Shown here piece after piece: positions 33,468 to 42,793 of a DNA stretch of 64,000 nucleotides. The notes beneath the pieces were generated by a model. It ran no database searches. It had not been told where the DNA came from and worked only from the letters and a program-made list of their open reading frames with translations. Every line of letters begins with the position of its first letter. Within the stretch, counting starts at the first letter, position 1. Position numbers and translations under genes: made by a program. This stretch comes from Deinococcus sp. Marseille-Q6407 (lineage in GTDB: Bacteria; Deinococcota; Deinococci; Deinococcales; Deinococcaceae), in assembly GCF_946848805.1 (NCBI RefSeq), contig NZ_CAMPFU010000007.1:38038-102037 (forward strand). Direction: 5' to 3'.

Positions 33468-36208
33468 AGCGCGTCCTCTTCAGAGTCAGGGAGTCCATGT
33501 TCATTCTGCCAGTAGGTCTCGTTGACCAGATACTTCATCTCACGTGCTTCCGGGTCGGACGGAAAGCTTACGGCAATGCCGAAAGTTTGCAGCGCAGGTG
33601 AGGAAGTAGGTTCGGCTGTCTGCGGATTATCCCCGGACTGTCCGCCAGGTGCGCGCAGCTGGAGAGGATAGATCAGTAGCAGCCCACGCTGCGGGCCGCG
33701 CTTCCTGCGGGCAGCCACAGGCGAGAACTTGACCACCGGTCCGTTGCGGCCCTGCACTTCCTGTATGCAGGCCTTCCTCTCCCCGGGTGTCAGATCAAGG
33801 GCCTCGTCCGGCGGGCTGAGGAGACGGCGGATTGCGAGACGTTCCTGCCTTGTGGGGGGAAGGTGAGTGCGCTGGATGTAGCCCACGGTCTGACCGGCCA
33901 GGGTCGTTGTGTTGTCCCCCGCCCGGCTGTTCGAGACGAGCACGACTGTCCAGTCGATGAGGGCACCTTTTGTGTTACGTCCCTCGATGTACTGGGCCAG
34001 CGCGGTGGGGATCATGCGGAAATTCGCGCTCGATATCCGGTAGCCACGTAGGAAGTCCACGATGAGATCTGGATCGACATGGTGCCAGATGATGTTCGGT
34101 AGCTTTCCTTGTTGATCTGCTGAAGCTGCCGGCTGCCCTGCAGAAGTCAGAAGCTTCTTCACCTGATTCTGATTGTTAATATTGACCGCTGGCGCAGTCA
34201 GGAAGGTCACCTGCTCACTCAGCGTGGCGGAGTAGCTCAGTTGGAGCGGCGTGCCAGAGCGCATCTTGTTCATGGACGTGACCGTCATAGTCTGATTTGG
34301 ATCGGTCCGGACCCGCAATCCGAACTGTTCCGGTGTCATCTCCAGCTCGGACATCAGCTCCAGCTGCCGCCGCAGCTCCTCGGATGCCAAAGTTACATGC
34401 ACGTACTGTTCGATCAGCGACGGCGAGGTGAAGAGGCGGCACAGATCGAGGTAACCTGGCCGGTACCCGAACCAGCGGCCCATCTGCAGCAGTGTGTCAT
34501 AGGCACCAGCGTTCCGCAGATAGTAGCTGGTCACCAGTCCCTCGAGCGTCAGGCCTCGTGAGAGGCGATCGCCGCCGATGACGATGACTTTGAGGCCCAC
34601 CTCGCAATGCTCATGGTACTGAAGGCTGTCCTTCGCATCGCCATTAATTGTCTTGACGACGATTTCCTCTGTAGCCTCGGTGAGGCAGTCATTGACCTGC
34701 TCCCAGGTCAGGCCGTCATCCAGTGGCGTGAACTCGGCATCCCACAGCTCATGTAGTTCGTCACGTATCGTCTCGTCTTTGAGTCCGTAACGTATACGGT
34801 TTCGCAGGGAACTCATTTCGTCATTGATCTGATCGGTCACCCTCTTCTGCACAGCCTTGAGACGGGTGACATGGACCAGCATGGAAGAGTGCTTCAGACC
34901 CTGGCCGCGTGCACGCCGGGCTGCGGTAGCTAGGATGAAACAGCGAATAGCCGTGTGCAGACTGGGGGGCAGATCAGGCGAGGGGATCCAGGCAGTGTCA
35001 TGTTTTGCGGGAACCCAGTCTGCCCAGTCGGTCACTGGACGTGCCAGGTCGAGACCCTCTCTTCCAGTGCCGAGAATGGGATCGTCACTCATGCCGAAGA
35101 TACGTTCAGGGCCGATGTAGTTATCAGGTGCTGGCAGGCTGACGATGAAGCTGCGTGGGAAGAGGTCATCCCCGTACTTCGTTGACCTGCCCTCGCGGGT
35201 AATGAAGATGTTGGCGTACGGGGTGGCGGTGTAGCCCAGATAGCATCGACGGTCGAAGGCGTTCAGGATGAGCCGGATCAGGCCGTTGATAACAGTGGGA
35301 TCGTATTCCGGGTCGAGATTCCCATTCTCGTCCAGGATGGTCCTCGTGTTGACCGATGAGTCGTCCGCTTCGTCATCAATGATAAGGACCGGCATCGGTG
35401 TCGACTTCAGGTTCTCGCACCACTTCAGAAGGCGCTTGAGCACGGTCTTTTGCTTCTTGACCACCATGACCACCGGGTCCTTGCCCGGTTTGATTCCGCC
35501 AGCCGAACTGGAGAAGTCACCGTTCTGGGCGCTGGTGGTCGGGCTGTTGATGTGGCGGGTGCCATAACCGTACACCTGCCCCACTCCGATGCGGTGTGGA
35601 GCATTCTGAGCAGGGTTGAGCGTCAGGGTGTCGTAGCCTAGAACCCCCTCATCGATGCGCTGCTGCGTCTGACTGCGCAGATCGTTGAAGCGTCCAGCCA
35701 GGACGATGATCAACGGGTACCCTGCGTCCAGCGCACGGTTGATCAGGGCAGTGTAGTTCGCCGTCTTGCCGGACTGTACCTGCCCGACGACCATGCCCCG
35801 CCGGTCCCAGGAGCCCTCGCGCCTGGGATCCTCGAGCAACCCGAGGATACTGGCGGACAGTTCGCTGAGTCGGCTCAGCGTCCTCGGATGCCAGCCCTGG
35901 CTGGCGAGGTACTTCTCGTAGCGGCGATAGAGGTTCCAAGTGATGGATGCGCTGCGTGCCTGGAGCCAGGGTTCGTGGTCGCGGTTATCTATGAGGATGG
36001 CCCCCTGGCCGATCGACACTGCATAGAGTTCTCGCAACTGTGAGTTGATCTGTTGCACCTCCTCCGGCATCAGAGTCAGCTTCAGGGTCTGCGATGCCTG
36101 GGTCACAGTCTCCGCGATCAGGTCATAGGTGATCTCCTGCCCAGCAATGTTGAGCAGCGTGCGGGTGAGTTCGAGGATACCTTCATGATGGTTGTTGATG
36201 GTGGTCAT
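33464..36208 (-). CDS. Z1-domain superfamily II ATPase
   Basis: 914 aa. Walker A is VVGQVQSGKTANY, Walker B/DEAD-like is LIIDDEADDSSVNT, and a motif-VI-like segment is QMGRWFGYRPGYLDLCRLF, the pattern of Z1 proteins, which pair a helicase-type ATPase with restriction modules. It overlaps the MORC-like gene by ATGA and the DUF4420 gene downstream. It is the likely motor of the system. Confidence 0.88.
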   Translation of the reverse strand: MTTINNHHEGILELTRTLLNIAGQEITYDLIAETVTQASQTLKLTLMPEEVQQINSQLRELYAVSIGQGAILIDNRDHEPWLQARSASITWNLYRRYEKYLASQGWHPRTLSRLSELSASILGLLEDPRREGSWDRRGMVVGQVQSGKTANYTALINRALDAGYPLIIVLAGRFNDLRSQTQQRIDEGVLGYDTLTLNPAQNAPHRIGVGQVYGYGTRHINSPTTSAQNGDFSSSAGGIKPGKDPVVMVVKKQKTVLKRLLKWCENLKSTPMPVLIIDDEADDSSVNTRTILDENGNLDPEYDPTVINGLIRLILNAFDRRCYLGYTATPYANIFITREGRSTKYGDDLFPRSFIVSLPAPDNYIGPERIFGMSDDPILGTGREGLDLARPVTDWADWVPAKHDTAWIPSPDLPPSLHTAIRCFILATAARRARGQGLKHSSMLVHVTRLKAVQKRVTDQINDEMSSLRNRIRYGLKDETIRDELHELWDAEFTPLDDGLTWEQVNDCLTEATEEIVVKTINGDAKDSLQYHEHCEVGLKVIVIGGDRLSRGLTLEGLVTSYYLRNAGAYDTLLQMGRWFGYRPGYLDLCRLFTSPSLIEQYVHVTLASEELRRQLELMSELEMTPEQFGLRVRTDPNQTMTVTSMNKMRSGTPLQLSYSATLSEQVTFLTAPAVNINNQNQVKKLLTSAGQPAASADQQGKLPNIIWHHVDPDLIVDFLRGYRISSANFRMIPTALAQYIEGRNTKGALIDWTVVLVSNSRAGDNTTTLAGQTVGYIQRTHLPPTRQERLAIRRLLSPPDEALDLTPGERKACIQEVQGRNGPVVKFSPVAARRKRGPQRGLLLIYPLQLRAPGGQSGDNPQTAEPTSSPALQTFGIAVSFPSDPEAREMKYLVNETYWQNEHGLPDSEEDAL

Positions 36209-37737
36209 GTAGCTGACTCCGGTGGCAGGGGAAGGGGCGTGATGCCGGGATGATTACAGAAGGGCTCCATGCCGCGGGCCAGCAGGAGAGCCTCCTCCTC
36301 GTTGTAACCATTGCTGACGAGCATAGTCACAACATCGGTCAGTGTTTTCCGGAGAGCATCGAGCTCATCGGGACTCTCCGGCGCAGACTGATCCCTGGTG
36401 GTCTCTGTGAGCCAGATGCGTTCAACTGGCAGGGTCGCCTCGATCATTTTGAGAAGCGCGTTCAGGCCCGGTTGTGCGCCTGGCACCTGCTGGAGAGCCT
36501 GGATCAGAGGATGGAGACGGTCGATCTCATGCTGGTAGCCCCCCTGCGTGGTGGTCCGCACAGTCCACAGGCTGACAGGCTCATCCGGCCGTCGGGGGGA
36601 TAACAACCTCGCACGATGACGGTAGACACGCAGTGCCCGGTCGCGGGTAAGCCGGGCAATGCTCCTCAGGCGTTCACGGAGGGATGGAGGGACAGTCACC
36701 CGAGCCTTGCGGATATCCACTCCCCACTGGGCGTCCAGGCTGGAGGGCAGGTCAATGCGGATGCGGGCCAGACGGAATCTGTCGTCACGTTCAAGGCCAA
36801 GCCCTAGCCACCCACCTGCGACAAGCAGGCGCCCGTCACGGTAGACGTGAAACCCCTGCTGGGAATTCCAGCCGCGTGGCCCCTCTGCCTCCAGCAAATC
36901 TGGACCCGCTAGGCGGGAATGATGGGGCAGGACGGTTCCCTGTACCCGTATGGCCTGTCCATCCAGCCAGAGCCACTCCTCGGGCTGCTGCTCAATGTAT
37001 TCTCGGCTGGCAAGCAGTGGATCCCATGGTTTAATCGGCTTACCATTCAGGAGGAGTTCAACCTTCCCCTGGCCTGTGAGAAACTGATGGAACGTCATGG
37101 CTAGGTGCTGTTCCACCTTCCTCGCCTGGGCCAGGAACTGAGCCCGTGCGCGCTGCTGCGAAGCAGGATCAGCCCCGACCGTCCCTGTCAGTCGGTCCAG
37201 ACATTCCCAGAGGACAAGCGTGCCATGCTCTATTCCGGTCAGCCTGTCAGCCTGCCACTCGCTGCCAGGCCGGAAGCCGTGCAGCAGTTGCCACTCCTCC
37301 GTAGCAGCCACATGATCCAGGTCCCAGCGCCTGACCTCGATTGGGCCTCCAGCTACCCGCGTAGCAACAGTGAGGCAACGACACTGCGAGAACGATGCAG
37401 TCTTGAGGCCCATCCCGAAGCGGCCGAGGTCACCAGCCGCCCGCTTCTCCAGCGGGTTGCGGGAACCGGGCCGCATGGCGTTGATCAGCGTCTCACGGTT
37501 CATCCCGATCCCATCGTCGAGGACGGTAACTGTGGCCTGATGTTCACGCCAGTCCAGGCGGATCTCGATCCTGCGGGCATTAGCAGAGATGGAGTTGTCA
37601 ACAATATCGGCAATGGCGGCTTGGAGGCTGTAGCCCAGAGCACGCATCGCCTCGATCATGGCAGTAGCTGGAGGCGGAGCGAGATCATGCTCCGGTATGG
37701 CTACGCCCTCGCTCACGGTGTTGCCTGGCGCCTTCAC
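36205..37737 (-). CDS. MORC/MutL-like GHKL ATPase
   Basis: 510 aa. The GHKL fold is clear: N-box IADIVDNSISANA, G1 VLDDGIGMN, and G2 GRFGMGLKTASFSQC. This arrangement resembles MutL/MORC-type ATPases found in some prokaryotic restriction-modification clusters, where dimer closure on ATP is thought to clamp DNA. It begins with GTG overlapping the methyltransferase stop (GTGA) and ends in an ATGA overlap with the Z1 gene. Confidence 0.85.
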   Translation of the reverse strand: MKAPGNTVSEGVAIPEHDLAPPPATAMIEAMRALGYSLQAAIADIVDNSISANARRIEIRLDWREHQATVTVLDDGIGMNRETLINAMRPGSRNPLEKRAAGDLGRFGMGLKTASFSQCRCLTVATRVAGGPIEVRRWDLDHVAATEEWQLLHGFRPGSEWQADRLTGIEHGTLVLWECLDRLTGTVGADPASQQRARAQFLAQARKVEQHLAMTFHQFLTGQGKVELLLNGKPIKPWDPLLASREYIEQQPEEWLWLDGQAIRVQGTVLPHHSRLAGPDLLEAEGPRGWNSQQGFHVYRDGRLLVAGGWLGLGLERDDRFRLARIRIDLPSSLDAQWGVDIRKARVTVPPSLRERLRSIARLTRDRALRVYRHRARLLSPRRPDEPVSLWTVRTTTQGGYQHEIDRLHPLIQALQQVPGAQPGLNALLKMIEATLPVERIWLTETTRDQSAPESPDELDALRKTLTDVVTMLVSNGYNEEEALLLARGMEPFCNHPGITPLPLPPESAT

Positions 37738-40022
37738 TCTCTGATCTGCCTCTCGCGTGCCGCCCTGCTGTCGTAGCCAGCCGCCTGCAATAGATTCAGG
37801 ATGCGCAGCAACTGTTTGGCGATCGCTTTCCCGAGACGCGGTGGCACAGCGTTGCCGATCTGCTGATACTGATCTCCCCGGCTGCCTGTGAAAATGTATG
37901 AATCCGGGAACGACTGGAGCCGGGCAGCTTCCCTCACGGTGAGGGATCTCGTCTGCGTGGGATGGATGAAGCTGTTCCCGTCCTTCCGGAGGTGAGCAAC
38001 GATAGTCTTTGAAGGCTGATCGGGGTGCAGCCGGAAGTACTTGTCGTGGAAGCTGCCAGTACTGTAGTTCCGGAGGTCGCTACGGCGTTTGACCAGATCA
38101 AGGTAGTTCTCCCCGGGCTGCAGTTCTGCATAACGTTCCAGGTCCGTGTCATTGTTGTAACGCGCGACATGGGATGTCAGCAGCCCCTGTGGATGGCGGA
38201 ACGCCGTGCCGGGTGTTTCCATGTAAGACTGACCGGCAGTCATATCGCCGGCATGTCCGACCCACTGACCCTGTCCTGCTTCCACCGGGGGGAGATCCCC
38301 GATGGCTTCCCGCAGTGTGACTGGCGGTAGTAGATCCGCCTTATCACTGCGTGAGTGTTCGCGGAACTGGTTGCTGGCAACGCGGTGCGTCACTGGCGGT
38401 GGTTCCTCGATCAGGCTGCGAATGTATCTCTGCAAATGGGCAGGCATGCGTGCCAGGCCATGGACACCGACGATGATGCGCCGGACTCGCATCTGAGGAA
38501 CGCCATAGGCAGCAGCGTTCAGCAGCCAGACATGGGTTGTGTAACCCGCACGGCGCATGGCCTTCTGCATGACGTCAAGGAAACTGTCACCGTTCTCGAA
38601 TTGCACCTCACCAATGCCAGGAACATTCTCCATGACAAAGATGCGTGGCTGCATCACATGCAGCAGCCCAACCAGTTCCTTGAACAGGTAGTTGCGGTCA
38701 TCCCCTGTGGCTGTGAACCTCCGTCCGGTGTTGCGGGAGCGCCACCCTGCCCTGGAGAAACCCTGGCAGGGTGGTCCCCCGATCAGCACGTCGATCCGCC
38801 GATCACCGACAAGCTTCATCAGGTGCTCGCCGTCCTTCCTGAAATCACGTAAATCCTGGCACACAACACGGTCCTCAGCCACTTCTGGATGATTCAGCCG
38901 GTAGGTCTGCAGGGCAGTGTGGCTTGAGTCAACAGCCAGAATGGTGCGAAAGCCGGCCTGCCGGAATCCCTCACTCAATCCACCGGCACCGCAGAATAGG
39001 TCGACGATGGTCGGCTGATCGGAGGTCTCCGCCTGATGTACCTGTGCATCACGGTAGAAGTTGCACATATTCCGGACGGCACATTCACCGCAGAGTGGTG
39101 TCTGTTTGCAGACTGCCCGTCCGTGCAGGACGAGACTGACATGAAGTGAATGTCTCAGCTCGGGCGCGACCAGATCAGCCAGGACATCCTGCACAGCCTT
39201 GTGATCCAGGCTGGCCAGGTCAAGCCCTGCCTCGCGGAAGACGCCCACACGGGTGAGCACACGGATCGCGTGGGTGTCCACCGGAAAGGCTGCGCGACCA
39301 AGCGAGTACATCATCACGCAGTAGGCAGACTTTGGCCCCACGCCTGGCAGGTCTGTCAGAAATGCCTCGATCCGATCGTCTTTCCAGTCACGCAGCTGTT
39401 CAAGGCTATATTCCCCGAGTTTCTCCCTGATCTGTTTCAGGGCAGTTTGCAGGTCCCGGGCGCGCTGGATACCCATGCCAGCGGTTGCAGTGATGGCATC
39501 AACCTCCTCCACCGGTGCTCTGGCCAGCATCCCCCAGGTCGGGAAGCGTTCCTTCAGACGGGCAAAGACCTGCTGATACGCTCCCTCACGTGTGCGCCGG
39601 GAGATCATGATGTAGATCAGTTCATCGAGGGGATCCGGCAGATTGCCAAGGTCACGCTCCGGGTAGACGACCTGGAGGAAACGGGTGGTGGCTCCCTGTT
39701 TGGCTGCCTCACGGTCAATCATATTGCGCAGCAGGGTATCGCTGGCGGCAGTGGCATCATCCAGTCCCGGGAATCGTTTGCGGTTGGCCCTCAGAAAGGT
39801 CATCATGCGGCGGCGCCAGGCATTATGAGCAGGCGAGAAGCTCTTACGCTCCGGCCACAGTTCCCCATCCGGAGCGAGCACAGAACAGGTGCTGATCATT
39901 GCTGGGAGTCGTGGAGATCTTCCGGGCATATGGTCATCCTTGCAGTCACCCTGCTGTTCATGAGTGTCACTCATGACAGGAAGTGACGGAAGATCTGCCT
40001 GGAATGGTGGAGCAATAGTCAT
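37734..40022 (-). CDS. Fusion of EndoIII-like DNA glycosylase and cytosine-5 methyltransferase
   Basis: 762 aa from the chosen ATG. Residues ~130-325 are an HhH-GPD domain: hairpin LPGVGPKSAY with the lyase Lys231, VDTHAIRV with catalytic Asp249, and four cysteines 305, 311, 314 and 320 for a 4Fe-4S cluster (spacing 5-2-5 instead of EndoIII's 6-2-5). Residues ~338-750 are a m5C methyltransferase: motif I VDLFCGAGGLSEGF, catalytic Cys419 in GGPPCQGFS, ENVPG, and motif X QIGNAVPP. The start at 40022 is supported by TATACT 9 nt upstream; the frame reaches 40160 only inside the IS. It heads the five-gene defence operon. The glycosylase part may repair T:G mismatches from deaminated m5C or excise a modified base; both are inference. 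Confidence 0.88.
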   Translation of the reverse strand: MTIAPPFQADLPSLPVMSDTHEQQGDCKDDHMPGRSPRLPAMISTCSVLAPDGELWPERKSFSPAHNAWRRRMMTFLRANRKRFPGLDDATAASDTLLRNMIDREAAKQGATTRFLQVVYPERDLGNLPDPLDELIYIMISRRTREGAYQQVFARLKERFPTWGMLARAPVEEVDAITATAGMGIQRARDLQTALKQIREKLGEYSLEQLRDWKDDRIEAFLTDLPGVGPKSAYCVMMYSLGRAAFPVDTHAIRVLTRVGVFREAGLDLASLDHKAVQDVLADLVAPELRHSLHVSLVLHGRAVCKQTPLCGECAVRNMCNFYRDAQVHQAETSDQPTIVDLFCGAGGLSEGFRQAGFRTILAVDSSHTALQTYRLNHPEVAEDRVVCQDLRDFRKDGEHLMKLVGDRRIDVLIGGPPCQGFSRAGWRSRNTGRRFTATGDDRNYLFKELVGLLHVMQPRIFVMENVPGIGEVQFENGDSFLDVMQKAMRRAGYTTHVWLLNAAAYGVPQMRVRRIIVGVHGLARMPAHLQRYIRSLIEEPPPVTHRVASNQFREHSRSDKADLLPPVTLREAIGDLPPVEAGQGQWVGHAGDMTAGQSYMETPGTAFRHPQGLLTSHVARYNNDTDLERYAELQPGENYLDLVKRRSDLRNYSTGSFHDKYFRLHPDQPSKTIVAHLRKDGNSFIHPTQTRSLTVREAARLQSFPDSYIFTGSRGDQYQQIGNAVPPRLGKAIAKQLLRILNLLQAAGYDSRAARERQIRE

Positions 40023-40040
40023 CTGGAAACAAGTATAGAA

Positions 40041-41191
40041 CTCAGAACTTGCACCTGTATAGGGAGACAAAAAGCGCTCCCAGAGCTGAAATTCTGGAAG
40101 TGTGTACAAACAGGCTTCAGGGGAGCGCGCCCATATTCTCTCACAGCGGATTCTGGACATTCCAGAGACGCTGTACCAACGGCGAAGCCTGGAGGCTTCG
40201 CTGCACCTCTTCCACAGTCCAGGTCAGAAGACCAAGTTCAGCCAGGCAGAGGGAGTCAGCCCCAGTGCACTCAGCCGTTTCTTCAACATCTACGACTGGG
40301 ATTCAGACCGTTGCTGGGAAGAGATGCAGGACACCCAATGGCGCATGTTGCTGGACGCGGCTCGTCACAAACGCAGACCTCGTCTGCGTCTCAGTGTGGA
40401 CCTGACCACGGTGGAAAAGGTGGGGACTCAACTGCCCTACGTCAGCGTCTACAACGGCAGGCACGGCATCCATCTGGTGGTCCTGTTCGCCGAAAATGGG
40501 GAACTGAAGTTCCCCATTTCTTACCGGATCTACCAGGGCAAGCACACCAGCACCCCGGTCACACTGGCCCTCGACTTGCTGGAAGAGGTGCCAGACTTCG
40601 TCGGGAAGCGCTTTCAGGTCTGCGTACTGGCAGACAGTGGATTCGAATCCGCTGTTTTTCTGGAAGGCGTGCAGCGCCTGGGTTTTGAGTTCGTGGTGGG
40701 TGTGCGGAGCAACCGACGCACGGATCATCCTGGGCGGGTGACGGTTGCGGACTGTCCGCATGGGGGGTACGTCAACCTCGCCAACTGGCCTCTGGAAACG
40801 CTGTCTCTGGGGAGGATGGACCGTGGGGACCGTGAATTCTTCGCGGTGTCGTCTGAGCTGTTAGAGGGGGATGACATCCTGGCCGAAGGAAAACGGCGCT
40901 GGGCACTGGAGTCGTTTTTCAAAGAAGGGAAGCATCAGTTTGGGTTGGCGCAGTTCGCGCTGCGAACTGCCAGGGGTCTGGACCGCTGGATTCTGATGGT
41001 CTTCCTGGCCTTCACCCTGACGACGCTGCACCGCTCAGAGGCCCTGACCTTGAAGGAAGCTGCACGCCTGGCTCTCTACGCCTTGTTCCCCGAAGTCAGG
41101 CTCAACCACCTGCTGGGCCAGCTTCGGAAAGAGCAAGAATTCCTCCACCAGCACGGCTATTCGCTCAGCTATGCAAGGTGCAACTTATGAG
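40041..41191 (+). mobile_element. IS4-type insertion sequence, copy A
   Basis: 1,151 bp with imperfect 16-bp terminal repeats (CTCAGAACTTGCACCT / CTCATAAGTTGCACCT) and a 5-bp duplication TAGAA at 40036-40040 and 41192-41196. It encodes one DDE transposase. Further copies lie at 53792-54942 and at the window end (63874 on, minus strand). Confidence 0.9.
40102..41190 (+). CDS. IS4-type transposase (copy A)
   Basis: 362-aa DDE transposase. Acidic residues in [18 protein letters not shown] and [16 protein letters not shown] are the probable triad. Starts with GTG; the stop lies in the right terminal repeat. It is highly similar to the copy at 53853, with scattered substitutions (for example ENGELKF against EYGELQF), so the copies are not recent duplicates. 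The exact subgroup (IS4 or IS701) cannot be told by eye. Confidence 0.9.
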   Translation: MYKQASGERAHILSQRILDIPETLYQRRSLEASLHLFHSPGQKTKFSQAEGVSPSALSRFFNIYDWDSDRCWEEMQDTQWRMLLDAARHKRRPRLRLSVDLTTVEKVGTQLPYVSVYNGRHGIHLVVLFAENGELKFPISYRIYQGKHTSTPVTLALDLLEEVPDFVGKRFQVCVLADSGFESAVFLEGVQRLGFEFVVGVRSNRRTDHPGRVTVADCPHGGYVNLANWPLETLSLGRMDRGDREFFAVSSELLEGDDILAEGKRRWALESFFKEGKHQFGLAQFALRTARGLDRWILMVFLAFTLTTLHRSEALTLKEAARLALYALFPEVRLNHLLGQLRKEQEFLHQHGYSLSYARCNL

Positions 41192-41315
41192 TAGAATGCC
41201 TCCTGTTGCATTTTCTGTCAGTTTTGCGCTCCATGCAGGGACCAGCTGGCGGAAACAGAGCTACCTTTTCCGGATAACCCGGGTTCAAATGTACTGTTCA
41301 CGCATATCCTGATCT

Positions 41316-42116
41316 TTAACGCCTCAAACCTGTTAGGGCGCTGGCCAGTTCCTCATGACCGCGGTGTTCTGGTCGGGCAGCACGTGCCAGGCGGGTGAGT
41401 TGACTTCCAGGCTGCCGGACAACCTTCTCTTCATTTATCTGTGTGCGGATGCGGACACGTACCAGTGGCAATCCTACGACGTGGCAGATGCGGTTCTTTT
41501 TAGTGTCCTGTGCCACTTGATCGGGGTGATTGTGCTGGTCGCCGTCTGCTTCAATGGCAAGGATGGGTCTGAGGGAGGTTGCCCCTAGCACCACGACATC
41601 GAAGTGAGCGCTGGGATGGGTGGCGAACCGCATGTCCTCCTCGTTCAGAAAGCGGCTGATGGTATCAGCGTTGATCACGCGGTGCAGAGGCACGTTTAGG
41701 ATGACCGGGCACCCCGTGAACAGCTGGATGCAGACCTTGTAGATCATGCGTTCGTGGTACGACTCGCACGGTTGAAGCAGCATATTGGGTTGCGCAACGA
41801 TCAGCGATACGTGCATGGAGGCTCTGGCATCTGCCTGGGCGATGGGCCGGGCAGCACTGGTGAGTTTCCAGCCCCCGGGAACCTGAATGACCATTCCTGC
41901 CCCAGAGAGCTGACTCATGCGGCTGCGGATCAGATCCATGTCAGTGGCAAGGCTGGACGTGCTCATCTCTCCACCTGCCCTGGCCAGGGCACAGAGCATA
42001 TGGCGCTGATACAGATCCAAGCGCTGATACTGCCCGGTGGCACTACGGTAACCGGAGGATTGCTCCACATGACCTGACGGGAGCGCTGGTGTCTTTACCC
42101 TGGTGATGGCTGTCAT
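41316..42116 (-). CDS. wHTH-DUF2726 nuclease-like protein
   Basis: 266 aa. The N-terminal ~75 residues look like a winged-helix domain (LYQRHMLCALARAGGEM ... VPGGWKLT). The C-terminal half matches DUF2726, a REase/Vsr-like fold: FDVVVLGATSLRPILAIEAD, then GDQHNHPDQVAQDTKKNRIC and GLPLVRVR, with Asp, Glu and Asp in plausible catalytic places. Ribosome site GGAGGAAAG. It is 23 nt after the LexA-like gene and is probably the last gene of the tns operon; the IS copy A follows. Role unknown. Confidence 0.65.
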   Translation of the reverse strand: MTAITRVKTPALPSGHVEQSSGYRSATGQYQRLDLYQRHMLCALARAGGEMSTSSLATDMDLIRSRMSQLSGAGMVIQVPGGWKLTSAARPIAQADARASMHVSLIVAQPNMLLQPCESYHERMIYKVCIQLFTGCPVILNVPLHRVINADTISRFLNEEDMRFATHPSAHFDVVVLGATSLRPILAIEADGDQHNHPDQVAQDTKKNRICHVVGLPLVRVRIRTQINEEKVVRQPGSQLTRLARAARPEHRGHEELASALTGLRR

Positions 42117-42139
42117 GGTCTTTCCTCCGTATGCGAAGT

Positions 42140-42793
42140 TCAGCTTCGCGTGGCGATACAGTGTAAGAAATACCCCTGCATCTGAACGCTCTCCACATCG
42201 AACGTCAGCGGCGAGCAGTCCAGATTCTCACTGGTGAGGGTGACGCACCGACCCTTGCGGTGCCAGCGTTTGAGTATGGCGGTGTCCTCGCCCGGAATGC
42301 AGACCAGCGTGATGGTACCGGGTTGTGGCTCCTCATGGCTGGCGCGAATCACCACCAGGTCACTGGGCTGAATCCCGATGCCGATCATGCTGTCACCGCG
42401 TACCCTGAGGAGAAAGTCTCCCGGGCGCACACGGAACAGGTGCTGCAGATGGCCGGCATGACCTGGGGCCTGATCGGAGGTGCATGTGGGCTGTCCTGCA
42501 GCCACCTCACCCAGGATCGGCAACCCCGTGCTCTCCGTTGCCGGTGTCATGCCCAGCTCCGCATACCCGACCGGCCTTAGCCTGATGATCATCATCCTGC
42601 CAACCTCGTCTGTCTCGGGTTCGATCAGGTCCAGTGATTCCAGCTTCAATACCTGCTGCCGGACATTCTGTCTGATCATGTCTGTACGGGCCGTGATGCG
42701 TGAACTGGTAATCATGACATCCTCCACGGTCAGTTCTCCGATGATGTTCAGGACCTCGCAGGCGCGTCCACCAATTGCTTTTTCTCGTTGCAT
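42140..42793 (-). CDS. LexA-like (S24) repressor/peptidase
   Basis: 217 aa from the chosen ATG (MQREKAIGGR). The N-terminal half looks like a winged-helix DNA-binding domain; the C-terminal half is a LexA/UmuD-type self-cleavage domain with the Ala-Gly scissile pair in LGEVAAGQP (~99-100), catalytic Ser135 in VRGDSMIGIGI and Lys175 in DTAILKRW. LexA relatives repress until RecA-stimulated self-cleavage. The start overlaps the end of tniQ by 46 nt, so it is embedded in the tns operon and could link transposition to DNA damage. The frame extends to 42892, but that start would overlap tniQ further. Confidence 0.82.
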   Translation of the reverse strand: MQREKAIGGRACEVLNIIGELTVEDVMITSSRITARTDMIRQNVRQQVLKLESLDLIEPETDEVGRMMIIRLRPVGYAELGMTPATESTGLPILGEVAAGQPTCTSDQAPGHAGHLQHLFRVRPGDFLLRVRGDSMIGIGIQPSDLVVIRASHEEPQPGTITLVCIPGEDTAILKRWHRKGRCVTLTSENLDCSPLTFDVESVQMQGYFLHCIATRS

